Source of the DNA: Maylandia zebra
Taxonomy: Eukaryota > Chordata > Actinopteri > Cichliformes > Cichlidae
DNA length: 64,000 bases
Assembly (NCBI RefSeq): GCF_041146795.1
Contig: NC_135185.1
Location: 8,706,529-8,770,528 of the forward strand
Reading direction: 5' to 3'
Positions 40,303 through 52,337 of this stretch are shown here, in pieces (the stretch's first letter is position 1; every line of letters begins with the position of its first letter). The notes beneath the pieces were generated by a model. The model saw only the letters and a program-made list of their open reading frames with translations, was not told the DNA's origin and did no database searches. Position numbers and translations under genes: made by a program.

Positions 40303-40565
40303 GTAAACAGAACAAGTAGGATAAATAATAAATAAACAAGAGCAATTAAAAACATAACTACATGTCAAATATTCATTAAAGTTTTTTAATATGAAAAAAA
40401 TGAAGTGACTTGTAAAGCAATAGTGAAGTTTCTGTTCTGACCTCCATGAACTGTTCCATGACAGAAAAAAACACTTTGGTCTCACCTGTCCAAATGATAG
40501 TGTTCCAGAAGTTTTGTAGTTTGTTCCCATTAAACCTTACAAAGCTTTGTTTGTTTTTTAGAACA
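40303..40565. repeat. Unnamed repeat family, copy B
   Basis: Shares CATGTCAAATATTCAT, CCTCCATGAACTGTTCC and TCACCTGTCC in order with 16500-16760 and 40877-41045. Confidence 0.65.
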
Positions 40566-40876
40566 GAAATAAAACAAATCTGGAACACAAATGATGACAT
40601 TTAGAGAAATATTACAGATAAAGTAAATAGCAGATTTTATTATTATTTTGCCTTAGTAAAATGTTGAAAAAGTATTAATTTAACAAGCTCCTCCTGCTAG
40701 GCATGACTGCAAAATGTAATTACTTATTTAATTATATTTTACATAATTACTTATTTTCTTGAAAAAAAAAAACATATTAGAGATGACATTTCCTGTTACA
40801 CCAGTTTAAAACTTTTTGATATGAAATTTTTCTTAACAAAGTTACAAAGTGCTTGAAAAAATAGAAATACTACAAA

Positions 40877-41045
40877 TGTAAACAGAGTAGAATAAAAACT
40901 AATAAATAAACGAGAGCAATAAAAACCATAACTACATGTCAAACATTCATAAAAACCCTTTAAGAGTATTCAGAAGCGACTTGTGAGACAATAAAAAGTT
41001 TCTATTCTGACCTCAAGAGCTGTTCCATGGAGTGACAGAAAAGAA
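40877..41045. repeat. Unnamed repeat family, copy C
   Basis: A shorter, more diverged member: CATGTCAAACATTCAT, GACTTGTGAGACAATAAAAAGTTTC, CAAGAGCTGTTCCATGG. It ends before the segment with GTCACCTGTCC found in the others. Confidence 0.6.
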
Positions 41046-41368
41046 AAAAGAACACACTGAAATTGTTGTGCGGAAACATAGTACAGTGCTTATTAGCAGT
41101 ATCATTATAAAACACTACACTTGATTATTAGTAAGTAGAAGTAAAATGACTGGTCTTTGGTTAAAAATGCAGCTACTGAAAATTTTAGCTTATGCATCTT
41201 TGTCTCCCCCTGCTGACAAGAGGAAGAATCTTTTTGGCCTGTGACCTCTAAGCATACTGCAGCGTTTTGTGTGTACTGCTGCCACATTACTCCTGAAGTG
41301 AAGAAGAGAGTTGCTTAAAATACTAGTTTTAAGATTTGCATCTAATTTCTTTCTCACTTCTCCTCCAG

Positions 41369-41773
41369 ACTGCACCTGGTCTGCATCTGGTAAAAACATA
41401 GCAACAGCCAAACCAGTTGGGTTTTCGGACTCCTTTTATGGTAAAGTTCCGTGGAGGGAAGTTACCAAGTGTTATGAAGGAGCAGGAGTGTGGTATGAGT
41501 TTGAAGAATCTGTTGATTTTAAACATTTACAGTTGTGTGGGGATTTTCTAAATATATGTATATTAATGTTCCCATTGTTTAACTATTATATTATAATTAG
41601 AAATTTAAATGGCAGATTTAACACTACTATAAACAACCTATGTTTACTCTTAATTTGATATTTCATTGTTGTTTCAGACAGTGGGAGGAGCCTCTCACTA
41701 TATAATCAGGAGCTGCATCTCCTCTCCAGAGCTAGCCTGGGCCAGGTTATGATTGTGAACAGACTATAGTGGC
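41369..41773 (+). other. Two exon-like segments
   Basis: After CTTCTCCTCCAG (41357-41368) an open segment reads DCTWSASGKNIATAKPVG...FYGKVPWREVTKCYEGAG. A second follows TTGTTGTTTCAG at ~41678 and ends at a TAG near 41767, inside the target duplication of the hAT element. Both have good acceptors but I could not find a phase-consistent donor between them. The protein is not recognised. Confidence 0.25.
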
Positions 41774-42753
41774 CAGTGTTGGTCAAGTTACTTGAAAAAA
41801 GTAATCAGTAACTAATTACCGATTACTTCTTCCAAAAAGTAATCCCGTTACTTTACTGATTACTTATTTTCAAAATTAATTAATTACTTAGTTACTTTTT
41901 AAAAACGATTTACAACCTGAATAGGTGATAAAGCGATAGATCTTTCAGCCCAATTCTACTTTTTCTGCATAATCCATCATACAAAATGTAATCAAATGGA
42001 AAAGTCTCTTTTTAAAACTTGTTTTATTAGTTTTAATGTTTTAGCTTTATGCATCAAGCAAAAATTTAATTATATGCAACATTCTCTGACTGGAAGAAAT
42101 TAGTTTAATATTTAAACCTATTTTCTGCAGATTCTAGCACATAAAATAAAATATTTTTTGTGTTTACACTCAGTCTTTCAAATAGATGCAAGTAAAACAC
42201 AGCAGAAAATAAATGACATCAAAGACTAGCGGTCCTGTTGCTCTATTTTCACCTGTAAAGCAGGAGTGGGGTAGGCGGAGGTTTACCCTGGTGCAGGTGT
42301 GCTGCGGTCAGTGGAAGAATCCGCGAGTTTCTCTGTGAATTTCCCATTACGTGGTAGCGCACTCTGTGCTTGCTTGGAAGTTTAGGGTTTTTTTCGCTGT
42401 AAAAAGAAGTTTTCTTCCCACGCACAACGGACGCTAATGTTTTTGTTACTTTTTATGGAAGTAAGGTCAGTACTTCCATGCTTTAAACGCTGCACGCTCA
42501 TACTCTCTCCACACTCGATATATGATCCATTGTTGATCTGCACACAGCTGTTGTCACCAACATTGCACTCGCTTACGTCACTGTCATGAGACATTCTCGC
42601 AAAAAAATCACGGTTTTAGTAACGCAGTAACGCAGCGTTCCTACGGGAAAGTAACGGTAATCTAATTACCGTTTTTGCAATAGTAATCCCTTACTTTACT
42701 CGTTACCTGAAAAAAGTAATCCGATTACAGTAACGCATTACTGCCCATCTCTG
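41774..42753. mobile_element. 980-bp non-autonomous hAT element
   Basis: Perfect 8-bp target duplication ATAGTGGC (41766-41773 and 42754-42761), as made by hAT transposases. Ends CAGTGTTGGTCA and, inverted, CAGAGATGGGCA. Subterminal regions are packed with AGTAAT / ATTACTT repeats. No transposase. Confidence 0.85.
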
Positions 42754-42761
42754 ATAGTGGC

Positions 42762-44989
42762 TTTATTGTCAGGGGCCCCATTAAAGGGGGTTTCACCCAG
42801 TGCAAAACTGTTTTTTGAGTAGTTCAGTTTAGTTCAGGATTGTCTTGAAGTTGCAGATGTGTTTTCCGCGTTTTGTTTCCTTGTAAAGCTTTTCTAGTTT
42901 CATTTTTCATTAGTTGGCTCAACCACAGTTGTGAAGAAAGGAATAAATCAATGGGCTGTCAACCAACATTTTTTTTCTGCCTCTGACTCAGACAACCTTC
43001 ACAGCCTCTAATTTATTTTCTCCATGGTAGGTCAGAGGTCACTCTGCCACTGTTGGTACTAACTTATATGTCAAAGTGGGGTGGCGCTGTTGACGTTGTT
43101 CTTAAGTGGCAGAGAATTTCAAATTCAGTGTTTCAAACAGCTCAACAATTATCACCTGTGACCTGCTCCTCCTGAGCCACAGCCACCCCAATGATGACGA
43201 GTTCATGATGAGGTGAACTGAAGAGGAGGAGATGGACATTTGCTGCCAGGGTGAGACACATGTTGCTTGCACAGTCCTTTGGTGCTGCAGGCAGATCCAG
43301 GTACAGAGAGAGAAAAGGTGGAGCTGTTGGTGACATGTAGCACTGTTAATGAATTTTGGAAAGTGAGTTATGTCTAGACTTAGGTTTTTGTGTCTGTGTT
43401 AAAAGGACAGGGATTTACAGAATCCCATTTGTTCAAATTTACATGAATAAATATGGTTATGAAATAAGTAATGAAATAAATACATGCTACAATAATTAGC
43501 TGTATGAGATTAGCTTTGACTAATATGTATGTCCCTAAGATCAACTCAATCAATTCAATTGGCCTAGATTTTGTCAGGCAAAGTTGCAGAACATTTAAAG
43601 TGGATTATATAGGCTAGATATCATTACAAAGTCACAGTATATTCAAAGTATTTTTTTATTTATTGTATGAATTCTTAATTAAAGAACAAATAGTCTGATG
43701 TCTTGTATTCATTATGAAAGTATACTAAGTACACTACTTTTTGTTTTGATTTTACAACCACATTATGTTTTAGTATTGTCAATAACACCCTGAATTTGAT
43801 TTGGTATCAGATTGGAAGAAATTCAGTGATATTGCACAGGCTGTAAATCATCCATGATACATCATGTAACATCTGCTTATATCCTACTAAATTCTGCTGT
43901 CTAAATCCACAAAGAGCAGTAAACCTTAGAGGAGCAGCTATAGTAGCACATGTGAGCTCATCACAGCCTGTATACAAAGAAAATCTTAGTGGAGCTTATT
44001 AGTGCACTAGTTGCCAAACCATCTACTTGGTCCGAACTTTTTATTCACCAGAAAAAATTGGGAAAGCCAAATTTGAATTAAAAAAATAAAAGTAGTAAAT
44101 TCATCCTGCAAAATTACGGTTTCGGTCAACAGCTGCATTAAAACAGGTGAGTCAGAAAAACAACTAAAAACAAAAGACAAATGTCATGGACTCAATGTGA
44201 AAGGGTTTTTACAGAAGATTTGGATCTGAATTTTGTCTTTATTTCTTATTTCTTTCTATTTCTTCTTTTCTATTCTATTTCTATTGTCTTTTCCCACATG
44301 TAAAATCTTACTTTAACCCTAAATCATAAGTACATTTTTGGACCTTCACAGCCCAACAATGGTAAAAGACAGGAAAACAGTGATCCGATTATTTTTACAG
44401 GGTTTTTACTTCCATTTTGAAACAGAAAAACAGCTACACATTTGTCCCACTCTTAACCAGATTTCACATCAGACAGCAACATTGGTCTCATTCAACACCA
44501 ACTTTCTTTACATTCATTCACAGAACAATAAAGTGCAACAGCATCAACACAACTTCATGACAAAAAAGACAGACAGAGGCAGACAAATATAAATTTGGGA
44601 CACTGAACTTTTGGCACTTCAGGAGGAAGCAGTAGAAATTAAAACTGCACATGGTAACTATTAGTAAATGCTGAATATATTTAGACTTCTCTCTGTCATC
44701 GTGAACAAGGAGAAACATTAAATAAATAAAAAGTAACGTACATATTTTCAAAAATATTAAATCTTAAGGTACATTCATATAACCTACATATACAGCATAT
44801 ATACCACCAACATGCAAAAGTCACATAAAATACATCATAAAACAACAGAAGACAACAGAAGGCACCAGCTTGCAAAACTCAAACATGAAGACAAGAATTA
44901 AAGTGAATGAACTGCAGAAATGCACAAAACAAAAATGTATCCTTCATGTTTCTTTAGTATCCTGGAGTCTAAATATTATTATTTAGAAA
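42762..44989. other. No gene recognised
   Basis: AT-rich sequence. Short frames exist (for example 64 codons on the minus strand at 43142-43336) but none shows a domain, good splice context or conservation that I can judge. Confidence 0.4.
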
Positions 44990-44991
44990 TA

Positions 44992-45972
44992 CAGGGAGTG
45001 CAGAATTATTAGGCAAATGAGTATTTTGTCCACATCATCCTCTTCATGCATGTTGTCTTACTCCAAGCTGTATAGGCTCGAAAGCCTACTACCAATTAAG
45101 CATATTAGGTGATGTGCATCTCTGTAATGAGAAGGGGTGTGGTCTAATGACATCAACACCCTATATCAGGTGTGCATAATTATTAGGCAACGTCCTTTCC
45201 TTTGGCAAAATGGGTCAAAAGAAGGACTTGACAGGCTCAGAAAAGTCAAAAATAGTGAGATATCTTGCAGAGGGATGCAGCAGTCTCAAAATTGCAAAGC
45301 TTCTGAAGCGTGATCATCGAACAATCAAGCGTTTCATTCAAAATAGTCAACAGGGTCGCAAGAAGCGTGTGGAAAAACCAAGGCGCAAAATAACTGCCCA
45401 TGAACTGAGAAAAGTCAAGCGTGCAGCTGCCAAGATGCCACTTGCCACCAGTTTGGCCATATTTCAGAGCTGCAACATCACTGGAGTGCCCAAAAGCACA
45501 AGGTGTGCAATACTCAGAGACATGGCCAAGGTAAGAAAGGCTGAAAGACGACCACCACTGAACAAGACACACAAGCTGAAACGTCAAGACTGGGCCAAGA
45601 AATATCTCAAGACTGGTTTTTCTAAGGTTTTATGGACTGATGAAATGAGAGTGAGTCTTGATGGGCCAGATGGATGGGCCCGTGGCTGGATTGGTAAAGG
45701 GCAGAGAGCTCCAGTCCGACTCAGACGCCAGCAAGGTGGAGGTGGAGTACTGGTTTGGGTTAAGTTTTGTTAAGTTGCCTAATAATTATGCACAGTAATA
45801 GTCACCTGCACACACAGATATCCCCCTAAAATAGCTAAAACTAAAAACTACTTCCAAAAACATTCAGCTTTGATATTAATGAGTTTTTTGGGTTCATTGA
45901 GAACATGGTTGTTGTTCAATAATAACATTATTCCTCAAAAATACAACTCTCCTAATAATTCTGCACTCCCTG
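44992..45972 (+). mobile_element. Internally deleted Tc1/mariner element
   Basis: 981 bp bounded by TA and inverted ends CAGGGAGTGCAGAATTATTAGG / CCTAATAATTCTGCACTCCCTG (trimmed reading). It contains a truncated transposase gene at 45210-45773. The downstream part of the gene is deleted, so the copy cannot supply its own transposase. Confidence 0.9.
45210..45773 (+). pseudogene. Truncated Tc1/mariner transposase
   Basis: 187 codons starting MGQKKDLTGSEKSKIVRYLA. The N-terminal half is a paired-like helix-turn-helix DNA-binding region (KIAKLLKRDHRTIKRF...). The first catalytic Asp lies in VLWTDEMRVSLDGPDGW. The frame stops soon after GGVLVWVKFC, so the second Asp and the third acidic residue of the DDE/D triad are missing. 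The family's proteins are usually ~340 residues. Confidence 0.88.
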
Positions 45973-45979
45973 TATCATT

Positions 45980-46490
45980 AAAAGCTTATACTGACTACTA
46001 AGTACAAATTTCCATTGACAGATGGAAACAGTTTCCTGTTTCTATAGCACTGACCATCAGGGTTGCTTGGACACCTGATGTGGATGTGGCAGCCATCGAT
46101 TGCACCCACCGCTTTCAGAAAGGCTCTGTGGCGTGCCAGCCCTGCAAACCCACTAGCTCCAGGTCCTCTGGGGTCGTTTGGTTGTGGATGACATGGTGGC
46201 GAATGGCCACCACCTCTTTTGTGACTCGGCGGACGATGTGGTGGACAGTAGAACAAGGCACCCCAAACACTCTTGAGACCACCCTGTATGATGCTCCACT
46301 TGCCAACCAGAAAAGTAACACCAGGATCTCAATTGTGGCACCACAACCATGCCGCCGATCTTGGTTCAGGAGATTTAGCAACACTGCCAGGGACTCCCTG
46401 CTTAGCCGAAAATCAGGCCTTGCATCTTCCTGGTTAAAAAACGGTCCAGGACTGGGACACTCAGGTTAATCCTGCAGTACAATGGTCTTG
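45980..46490 (-). pseudogene. PIF/Harbinger transposase (HARBI1-like) fragment
   Basis: Minus-strand frames give a helix-turn-helix portion (RVVSRVFGVPCSTVHHIVRR) followed, after a frame change, by AVGAIDGCHIHIRCP...YRNRKLFPSVNG, the conserved GxIDGxHIxI and NRK blocks of Harbinger nucleases. The frame change and missing C-terminus show it is broken. A Tc1 element abuts it on the left. Confidence 0.8.
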
Positions 46491-46859
46491 TCTGTTTAAG
46501 GAAAAGGTGGAGAACAACAAAAACAGTTTTAATAGAAAGGTATGATTTGATATGATTTGAGATCAAAGCATTATTCTGATTATTAAGTTTGGGTAAAATA
46601 TACTAATACTCTGTGAAAAGAGTTACACTTCATCTGTGTAACTAAGCTTTTTTGTGAAACAACCCTGTTTTCAGCTTTGTGACATTTTTACAGCCATTCT
46701 ATGCACACAAATAAGTTAAACGATCAAATGAATAATAGGAAATAAATAGAAAATGTTCTTCTATAAGTTCCAAAGAGATTTGGTTCAGATATTTTGATTG
46801 ACCGGCAGTCATTCAGTCACTGGAATTATCCATGAAACATGCCAAGTAATTCCTAAACG
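46491..46859. other. No gene recognised
   Basis: AT-rich flank of the Harbinger fragment, with no supported feature. Confidence 0.35.
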
Positions 46860-47150
46860 TGTGTAGAGTAATGAAAATTATTTTACCTGGATATGATTGT
46901 CTCTGATGAGCCTGAGGTGTAAAACTTACCGGCGACATTTCTGGGTCCATTTTTGTAACGTTTTTTTGCACTGTGGTGCTAGCGACCGGAAATACGCAGA
47001 AGTAAGGGCGGGAACAGATCGAGAAGGCTAGACCGTCCAATTTCACAGCCGCTCACTTCCGCCTACCTAGCCTCCTGAGGACCCAGCCCACGTAGACCGC
47101 AAAGGCCAGGATCCTCAGGGGGATGCAGCCTATGAATTTGGACACCCCTA
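46860..47150 (-). repeat. MITE fragment related to 56873-57715
   Basis: In inverted orientation it shares CCGTCCAATTTCACAGCCG, CACTTCCGCCTACC and GAGGACCCAGCCCACGTAGA with 56890-56990, and ends GGATGCAGCCTATGAATTTGGACACCCC. Confidence 0.6.
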
Positions 47151-47164
47151 AGACACGTACAGCC

Positions 47165-48860
47165 ACTGTTCAGCAGACTTAGAGTTCCTTACCATTAAAT
47201 GCAGACCTTTTTTCCTCCGCTGGGAGTTATCGTCAGCGATTCTGATCACTGCAGTGTATGTAGCTCCAGACGCTAATGCTATGTCTGCTCTTAGCCTCCT
47301 ACATAGTGCCATTAGGACCCAGCTAAACATATATCAAGATGGGACTCACATAATAGCGGGGGACCTGAATCATGTAGGCTTAAATCTGCGCTCCATCAGC
47401 ATGTGAAATGTGCTACATGTGGGGATAACCTGCTAGATAAAGTCTACTCCAACATTAAGCAAGGATACAGGGCCATACTAAGACCCCATCTGGGCCAGTT
47501 GGACCACGTAGCTGCCAGCTTACACACCCTCCGTACTACTACATTCGTATTCTCCTACTTCAAGAATTGCACAGGCACTGTCACTACTGAAAAAGGTATC
47601 CGGGTGTATGCCAGTCAAAAACCTTGAATGACAAGAGGAAGTCAGGACCCTGCTGAAGAAAAAAACCCTGCCTAAAGGTTGCGAGACATGGAACTGTACA
47701 GTGGAGCTAGGGTAAACCTGAAAAGGGGCATCAGACGGGCTAAGCTGGACTATAAAAACAAAATTCAGGATCATCTCCACAGTAATAACTCAATACAGGT
47801 GTGGAGGACAGTCCTCAACATCACCAACTACAAACACAGAACCAACGGCGTGGATGGCGATGCTACACTTATAGAGAAGTTGAACTGCTTCTACGCCTGC
47901 TTCGAACAGAAAACACCAGAAGTGGCTACTTCACATCCACCAGCCACATCTTAACTGTTGGGGAGGATGGTTTGAGGCGTGTACTAAGGACAGTAAACTC
48001 CAAGAAAAAACCAGGACCCGACTTTAGGGTGCTAAAGGACTGTGCAGACCAGCTCACAGGGGTCTTTATTAAAATATTCAACCTGTCCTTAACACAGACC
48101 ACTGTTCCATCCTGCCTGAAGTCCTCTACCATCATCCCCATTCCACAGAAAACTACCATCCAGTGCCTAAACGATTTCTGGCCAGTGGCTCTTACTCCAG
48201 TCATCTCAAAGTGTCTCGAGGAACTGGTCAGAACTCGCATCATTCAAGGGTTCCCAGCCACATTTGATCCCCACCAGTTTGCATACAGGAAGAACAGATC
48301 AACAGAGGATGCCATAGCCATAGCCCTCCATACAACCCTAACTCACTTAGAACAAAAGGACAGTTACATCAGGCTTCTTTTTATTGATTTTAGTTCAGCT
48401 TTTAACACCATCGTCCCTGCCAGGCTGGTAACCAAACTACACGACCTCAGCCTCCCTCACTCCACCCGTCTCTGGATCAAGGACTACCTCAGTGACCGCT
48501 CACAGAGAGTTAAAGTAGGCCCCCATCGGTCCTCAGCACTCAGCCTCAACACCGGCGTGTGTGCTGAGTCCCCTGCTATACACTCTATACACTCACGACT
48601 GCACCCCCACCCACCCGTGAAACACTATTTTTAAGTTGTGGACGACACAACTGTGATCGGGCTCATCACGGGGGAGATGAGTCTGCATACAGGGACAAAG
48701 TGGAAAATCTGTGATCATGGTGCAGCCGGAACAACCTGGTCCTCAACATGACAAAAACCAAAGAAATAATAGCTGACTTCAGGAGCAAATCTGACCCTCA
48801 GCCCTTACACATTAACGGGGACTGTGTGGAGAGGGTCTCTGAAAACAAAGACCACATGTA
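47165..48860 (+). pseudogene. LINE fragment with endonuclease and RT
   Basis: A short piece of apurinic-type endonuclease (LITAVYVAPDANA...IIAGDLNHV, ~47235-47378) is followed by RT sequence in changing frames: LNDFWPVALTPVISKCLEEL, HQFAYRKNRSTEDAI, FIDFSSAFNTI, WIKDYLSDRSQRV, then VVDDTTVIGL and NNLVLN..KTKE. This is the order of L2/Rex-type fish LINEs. There are several frame changes, and the copy ends abruptly near 48860. Confidence 0.82.
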
Positions 48861-49155
48861 TGATAAATCAGGAATTTTAAAGTGTTTGATTTAAAACTTA
48901 ATGTTTTCATTTTAAATTTGAAAATCTAATCAGCATATTCCTCTGATCAATAATCAATCAATAATTATCTGTGTTATCACAGATAATAACCATTGATGTC
49001 TGCTCAGTTCAACATTTCTGTTCCTGTTTACTTTCGTCAGCAGTTTGAAGGCCACAATGTTCACTATGCAAGGAACTCCCCCCCGCCTCCTCCACCTCAA
49101 CCCCTCAGTGGAAAATCAACACCCACAGGCAGCTGACAAGGGGGTGGGGGAGGAG
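48861..49155. other. Upstream region of ANKRD9
   Basis: AT-rich at first, GC-richer near 49070-49150. It presumably contains proximal promoter elements. No exon seen. Confidence 0.35.
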
Positions 49156-49163
49156 TATAAAAG
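49156..49163 (+). promoter_or_regulatory. ANKRD9 TATA box
   Basis: TATAAAAG preceded by a G-rich run, about 195 bp upstream of the ANKRD9 ATG. Position and match make it a good core promoter. Confidence 0.65.
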
Positions 49164-49349
49164 TGAGGAGTTGCTTAGAATGAAGGTTTGAATGAGACTG
49201 CTGGATTGGCTCTTAGCGTCGGCTTATTCAGACTCTCAAAGGTCCTCAGGTAGACACAGTCCTCCTCAGGACTCTTCATAGCACCTCACCTGTCATCAAA
49301 CCTCCTCATTCATCCTCAGACCTTCTCAGACCTCATCAGGTGTGCAGTG

Positions 49350-50177
49350 ATGCCGTGGCTGCTGTCCTCTCAGCTTGACTACGTGTCTTCGTCTCCATCT
49401 GAGCGGCAATGTGAGCGGACGGCGTTCTCCTTCTATTGCTCTGTGCGGGAGCGACTTCCTGTCTGGCTGCTGGAAGACATGCGCTGCATGGAGGTCTTCT
49501 GCTGGGACGACGGCCACCCTCGAGCCTTCCTGCCATCAGAGGCGCTGCTTTACGCTCTCATACATGACCACCAGGACTATGCACAATACCTGCTCAACAG
49601 GTACTCTGTGAGCGCGCTCAGAGCGCCACGGTGCAGTTACTGCTGCTGTCGCGGCAGTGGGGCACCACACCTGAATATTGCGGTTCGCTATGACCGCTTG
49701 GTGATCCTCGGTATGATGATGGCAGCTCTGAAGAACTGTGGTGAGCAAACCAAGCGACAGGACTACCTGGACAGCTGCGGCGGCTGCTCGCACGTTGCAG
49801 ATGCAGGAAAGAGTGCTGTGCAGCTAGCGGTGGAACTGTCGCACGCCGATTGTTTGCTGCTGCTGCTGGTCGAGGGTGCACGGCCCGACGGCCTCGATGC
49901 CGCTCTGCAGAGACTTGTTTCTTGTGACGTGTCAAAACGACACCACGCGCAGCGCTGTCTGGACTACCTGCTGCTCTTTCTGCCCAAACCACCATTGCTG
50001 CAGCGGCTGCAGGACGAACCGCAGCGCTGGCAAAGCCTGTTGGGAAACAAAGTGTTCAGCTGGCTCCAAGGTGTGGCGCCGCCTCCCCTGCTGCTGCAGG
50101 CATTGCGTTCTTTGGTGCAGTTTGGTGCAGACCGAATCAGCTTGCTGCCCGACTTCCTGCAGCTGCACAGCTGGTAG
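49350..50177 (+). CDS. ankrd9: Ankyrin repeat domain-containing protein 9
   Basis: A single-exon ORF of 275 residues from the ATG at 49350 (the open frame begins one codon earlier at a GTG) to TAG. It starts MPWLLSSQLDY and has the conserved blocks RTAFSFYCSVRERLPVWLLED, FLPSEALLYALIHDHQDYA.YLL, LNIAVRYDR, GKSAVQLAVELSHADCLLLLL.GA and a C-terminal LLQALRSLVQFG, as I recall from vertebrate ANKRD9. The protein is slightly shorter than the mammalian one (~317). ANKRD9 is described as a substrate receptor of cullin ubiquitin ligases that controls IMPDH levels. It sits tail to tail with TECPR2 on the opposite strand, an arrangement I recall also in human, which supports the call. AATAAA signals follow at 50390 and beyond. 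Confidence 0.9.
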   Translation: MPWLLSSQLDYVSSSPSERQCERTAFSFYCSVRERLPVWLLEDMRCMEVFCWDDGHPRAFLPSEALLYALIHDHQDYAQYLLNRYSVSALRAPRCSYCCCRGSGAPHLNIAVRYDRLVILGMMMAALKNCGEQTKRQDYLDSCGGCSHVADAGKSAVQLAVELSHADCLLLLLVEGARPDGLDAALQRLVSCDVSKRHHAQRCLDYLLLFLPKPPLLQRLQDEPQRWQSLLGNKVFSWLQGVAPPPLLLQALRSLVQFGADRISLLPDFLQLHSW

Positions 50178-50389
50178 TGAGATCATATTAGCATGGAAAT
50201 CCTCTTGTAACTGGACAGTGTGCCATTGACGTAAAGGCATGATGTAAATAGACTGAAAGCATCAGGCTTTAGGTCCCAGAGTATGGTGGAGCTGCCCTGA
50301 GATAAGGTTTAACTGCCAATCAGTTTCATTAGCTGCTTAGACAGGACACTGCTGGATCTCGAGAACACATGACAGGAAACATCACACCT

Positions 50390-50440
50390 AATAAAACCTG
50401 AATAAACTGTAAATAAATTGTAAATAAACTGTAATAAAGT
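50390..50440 (+). terminator. ANKRD9 polyadenylation signals
   Basis: AATAAA at 50390-50395, with three or four further AATAAA-type hexamers within the next 50 bp. They are about 215 bp after the stop codon. Confidence 0.65.
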
Positions 50441-50739
50441 GTGATGGCGATAAAAGCCGAACCTTCCTGGCTGTGTTTGTGATCCTGATGATGGTTTAAT
50501 TAATTTTAGATCAATAGTGCAGACTCTGGTGTATCTTTGTGAATCTAAATAATCAAGTTATTTTTTTATGTGCAGCAAAGCCCAAAGTTTTAAAATGGTC
50601 CTCCATAATCCAATAGGATGAAATCCTGAAATCTGGTTGAGACAGACAAAAAAGGATTATATGATCGAACAAGATCAGATAATCCAGTCTGGGTGTTTAG
50701 CTGAATCACACTGATTTGTGTTGTTCAAATTATTTTAGG

Positions 50740-51240
50740 ATAAGATAAGATAAGTGTAAGGCGGAGGCAGATCTCCCGCCATGGCAGGGAAATTTGTGCA
50801 TTACCTCAGTTTAGGTGCAGATGGCAGAAGAAAAATACAAAAAACAAATAAAATACAAACAAATAAAAAATAATTAAGATAATATACTATATACAATGGT
50901 GGCATACACAGTATGTGATTATGGATAAAGGGTTGTGGAAATATGCAAGACATAAATGTAACTATTCTAAGTAATAGATAAGTATTTTAGATAAGTATTT
51001 TACTTTATTTAATATGTGTATGTATATTTAGTGTGCACACACGCACACACTAAATATACATACACATATACCTGCACACGTCCATACATATAAAAAGTGC
51101 AATATGCATGAAGTTTGACCGTGGATGTCCAGTGACGTCGTGACTGAGGAGTTATAGACGCTAACTGCTGTTGGGAAGAATGACCTGCGACAGCGCTCCT
51201 TCCACTTTGATGAGATCAGGATTACTTACATCCATCCAGC
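50740..51240. repeat. LINE-tail repeat
   Basis: Begins with a (GATAA)n run, then GGCAGATCTCCCGCC, an AT-rich part and CTGCGACAGCGCTCCTTCCACTTTG. This looks like a tail of a fish non-LTR retrotransposon. No frame remains. Confidence 0.45.
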
Positions 51241-52329
51241 AGGCTAAAACGACACTTGGGTGTGGATGAAATAATGAATTAATTGCTAATGAAATATTTC
51301 ATAAAATACTTGTGTAAAATCTGATCATGGTTAAGGATCTTTTATTTAGTGTGAATTTTTTCCAGTTCTGTTTTGGAGAAAAAGCCCAGTTTGAATTGGC
51401 CTCCGTCTGATCAGCAGGACCCAGTGTGTCATCTTCTTCTCAGGTTAGATTCACTGTGGCAGTGATGTGGCAAAACTCTAATTTTAACCTGCATCTGTTT
51501 GAACTCTGACCTCAGATCTGACTCGCTTCAGCTCCAGCTGCTCTGTCCCTCTTGTCCTCCTTCCCCCCTTTTTATTGACTTATTTCAAACAAATAGGCTG
51601 TTTTGTTCTTGACCTCAGTGAATAAAACATTTGATGACATGAGTTAGGGTTGGATATAAAATCTGATAATATCAGATATAATCTGATCAAACATTTATCC
51701 TAAACAACCTGAGGTGAGATAGTTGACCGGTTTCCCCTCAGAAAACTCAGAAGTCCTGTGGACTTACCTGCACCTCACTCCTTTTATTCTTCTTTCCCTT
51801 TTAAATAACTTTCTCGTGTCCTCAGGTTTTATTGAAGTGTCAGTCAATCAACGACTGTGCTCAGGTGTGATGAAGATCTTTTTGCTTTTAACTCCGTATG
51901 AGTATTGATCATCTGCAGCATCTGACTTCAGTACTTGAAGTTTCTGATTGTAGTCTACTGACCAATCAAGAGTAAAGGAGCAGTGGATCCAGAATATGGA
52001 GGAGGGTTGTGACGAATCACAGAGACTCTCAGACATCATGTGACACTGTCAAATAATTAAAACCTTCCTTCTATTTCACATCACCTGACACACACACGCC
52101 ATATCTTTTATTACTCATAAAACATTTATCGCTCATTTGTCATGGCTGACTTCTCATCAGAAGGTTGGCGCTTTGATCCCTGGCTGCTCCGACCTGCATA
52201 CCTGAGCAAGACACTGAATCCCAAGTTGCACCTGATAGGTATGCATGCAATGTCTAAATGAGGCGTGTTGTGCAGTTCCATGTACCATGTTGGCAGATCC
52301 AGAAGTATGTGGACGCATTCATTTTTATA
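51241..52329. other. No gene recognised
   Basis: Intergenic sequence between ANKRD9 and the hAT element. No supported exon. Confidence 0.4.
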
Positions 52330-52337
52330 GTATAGAC

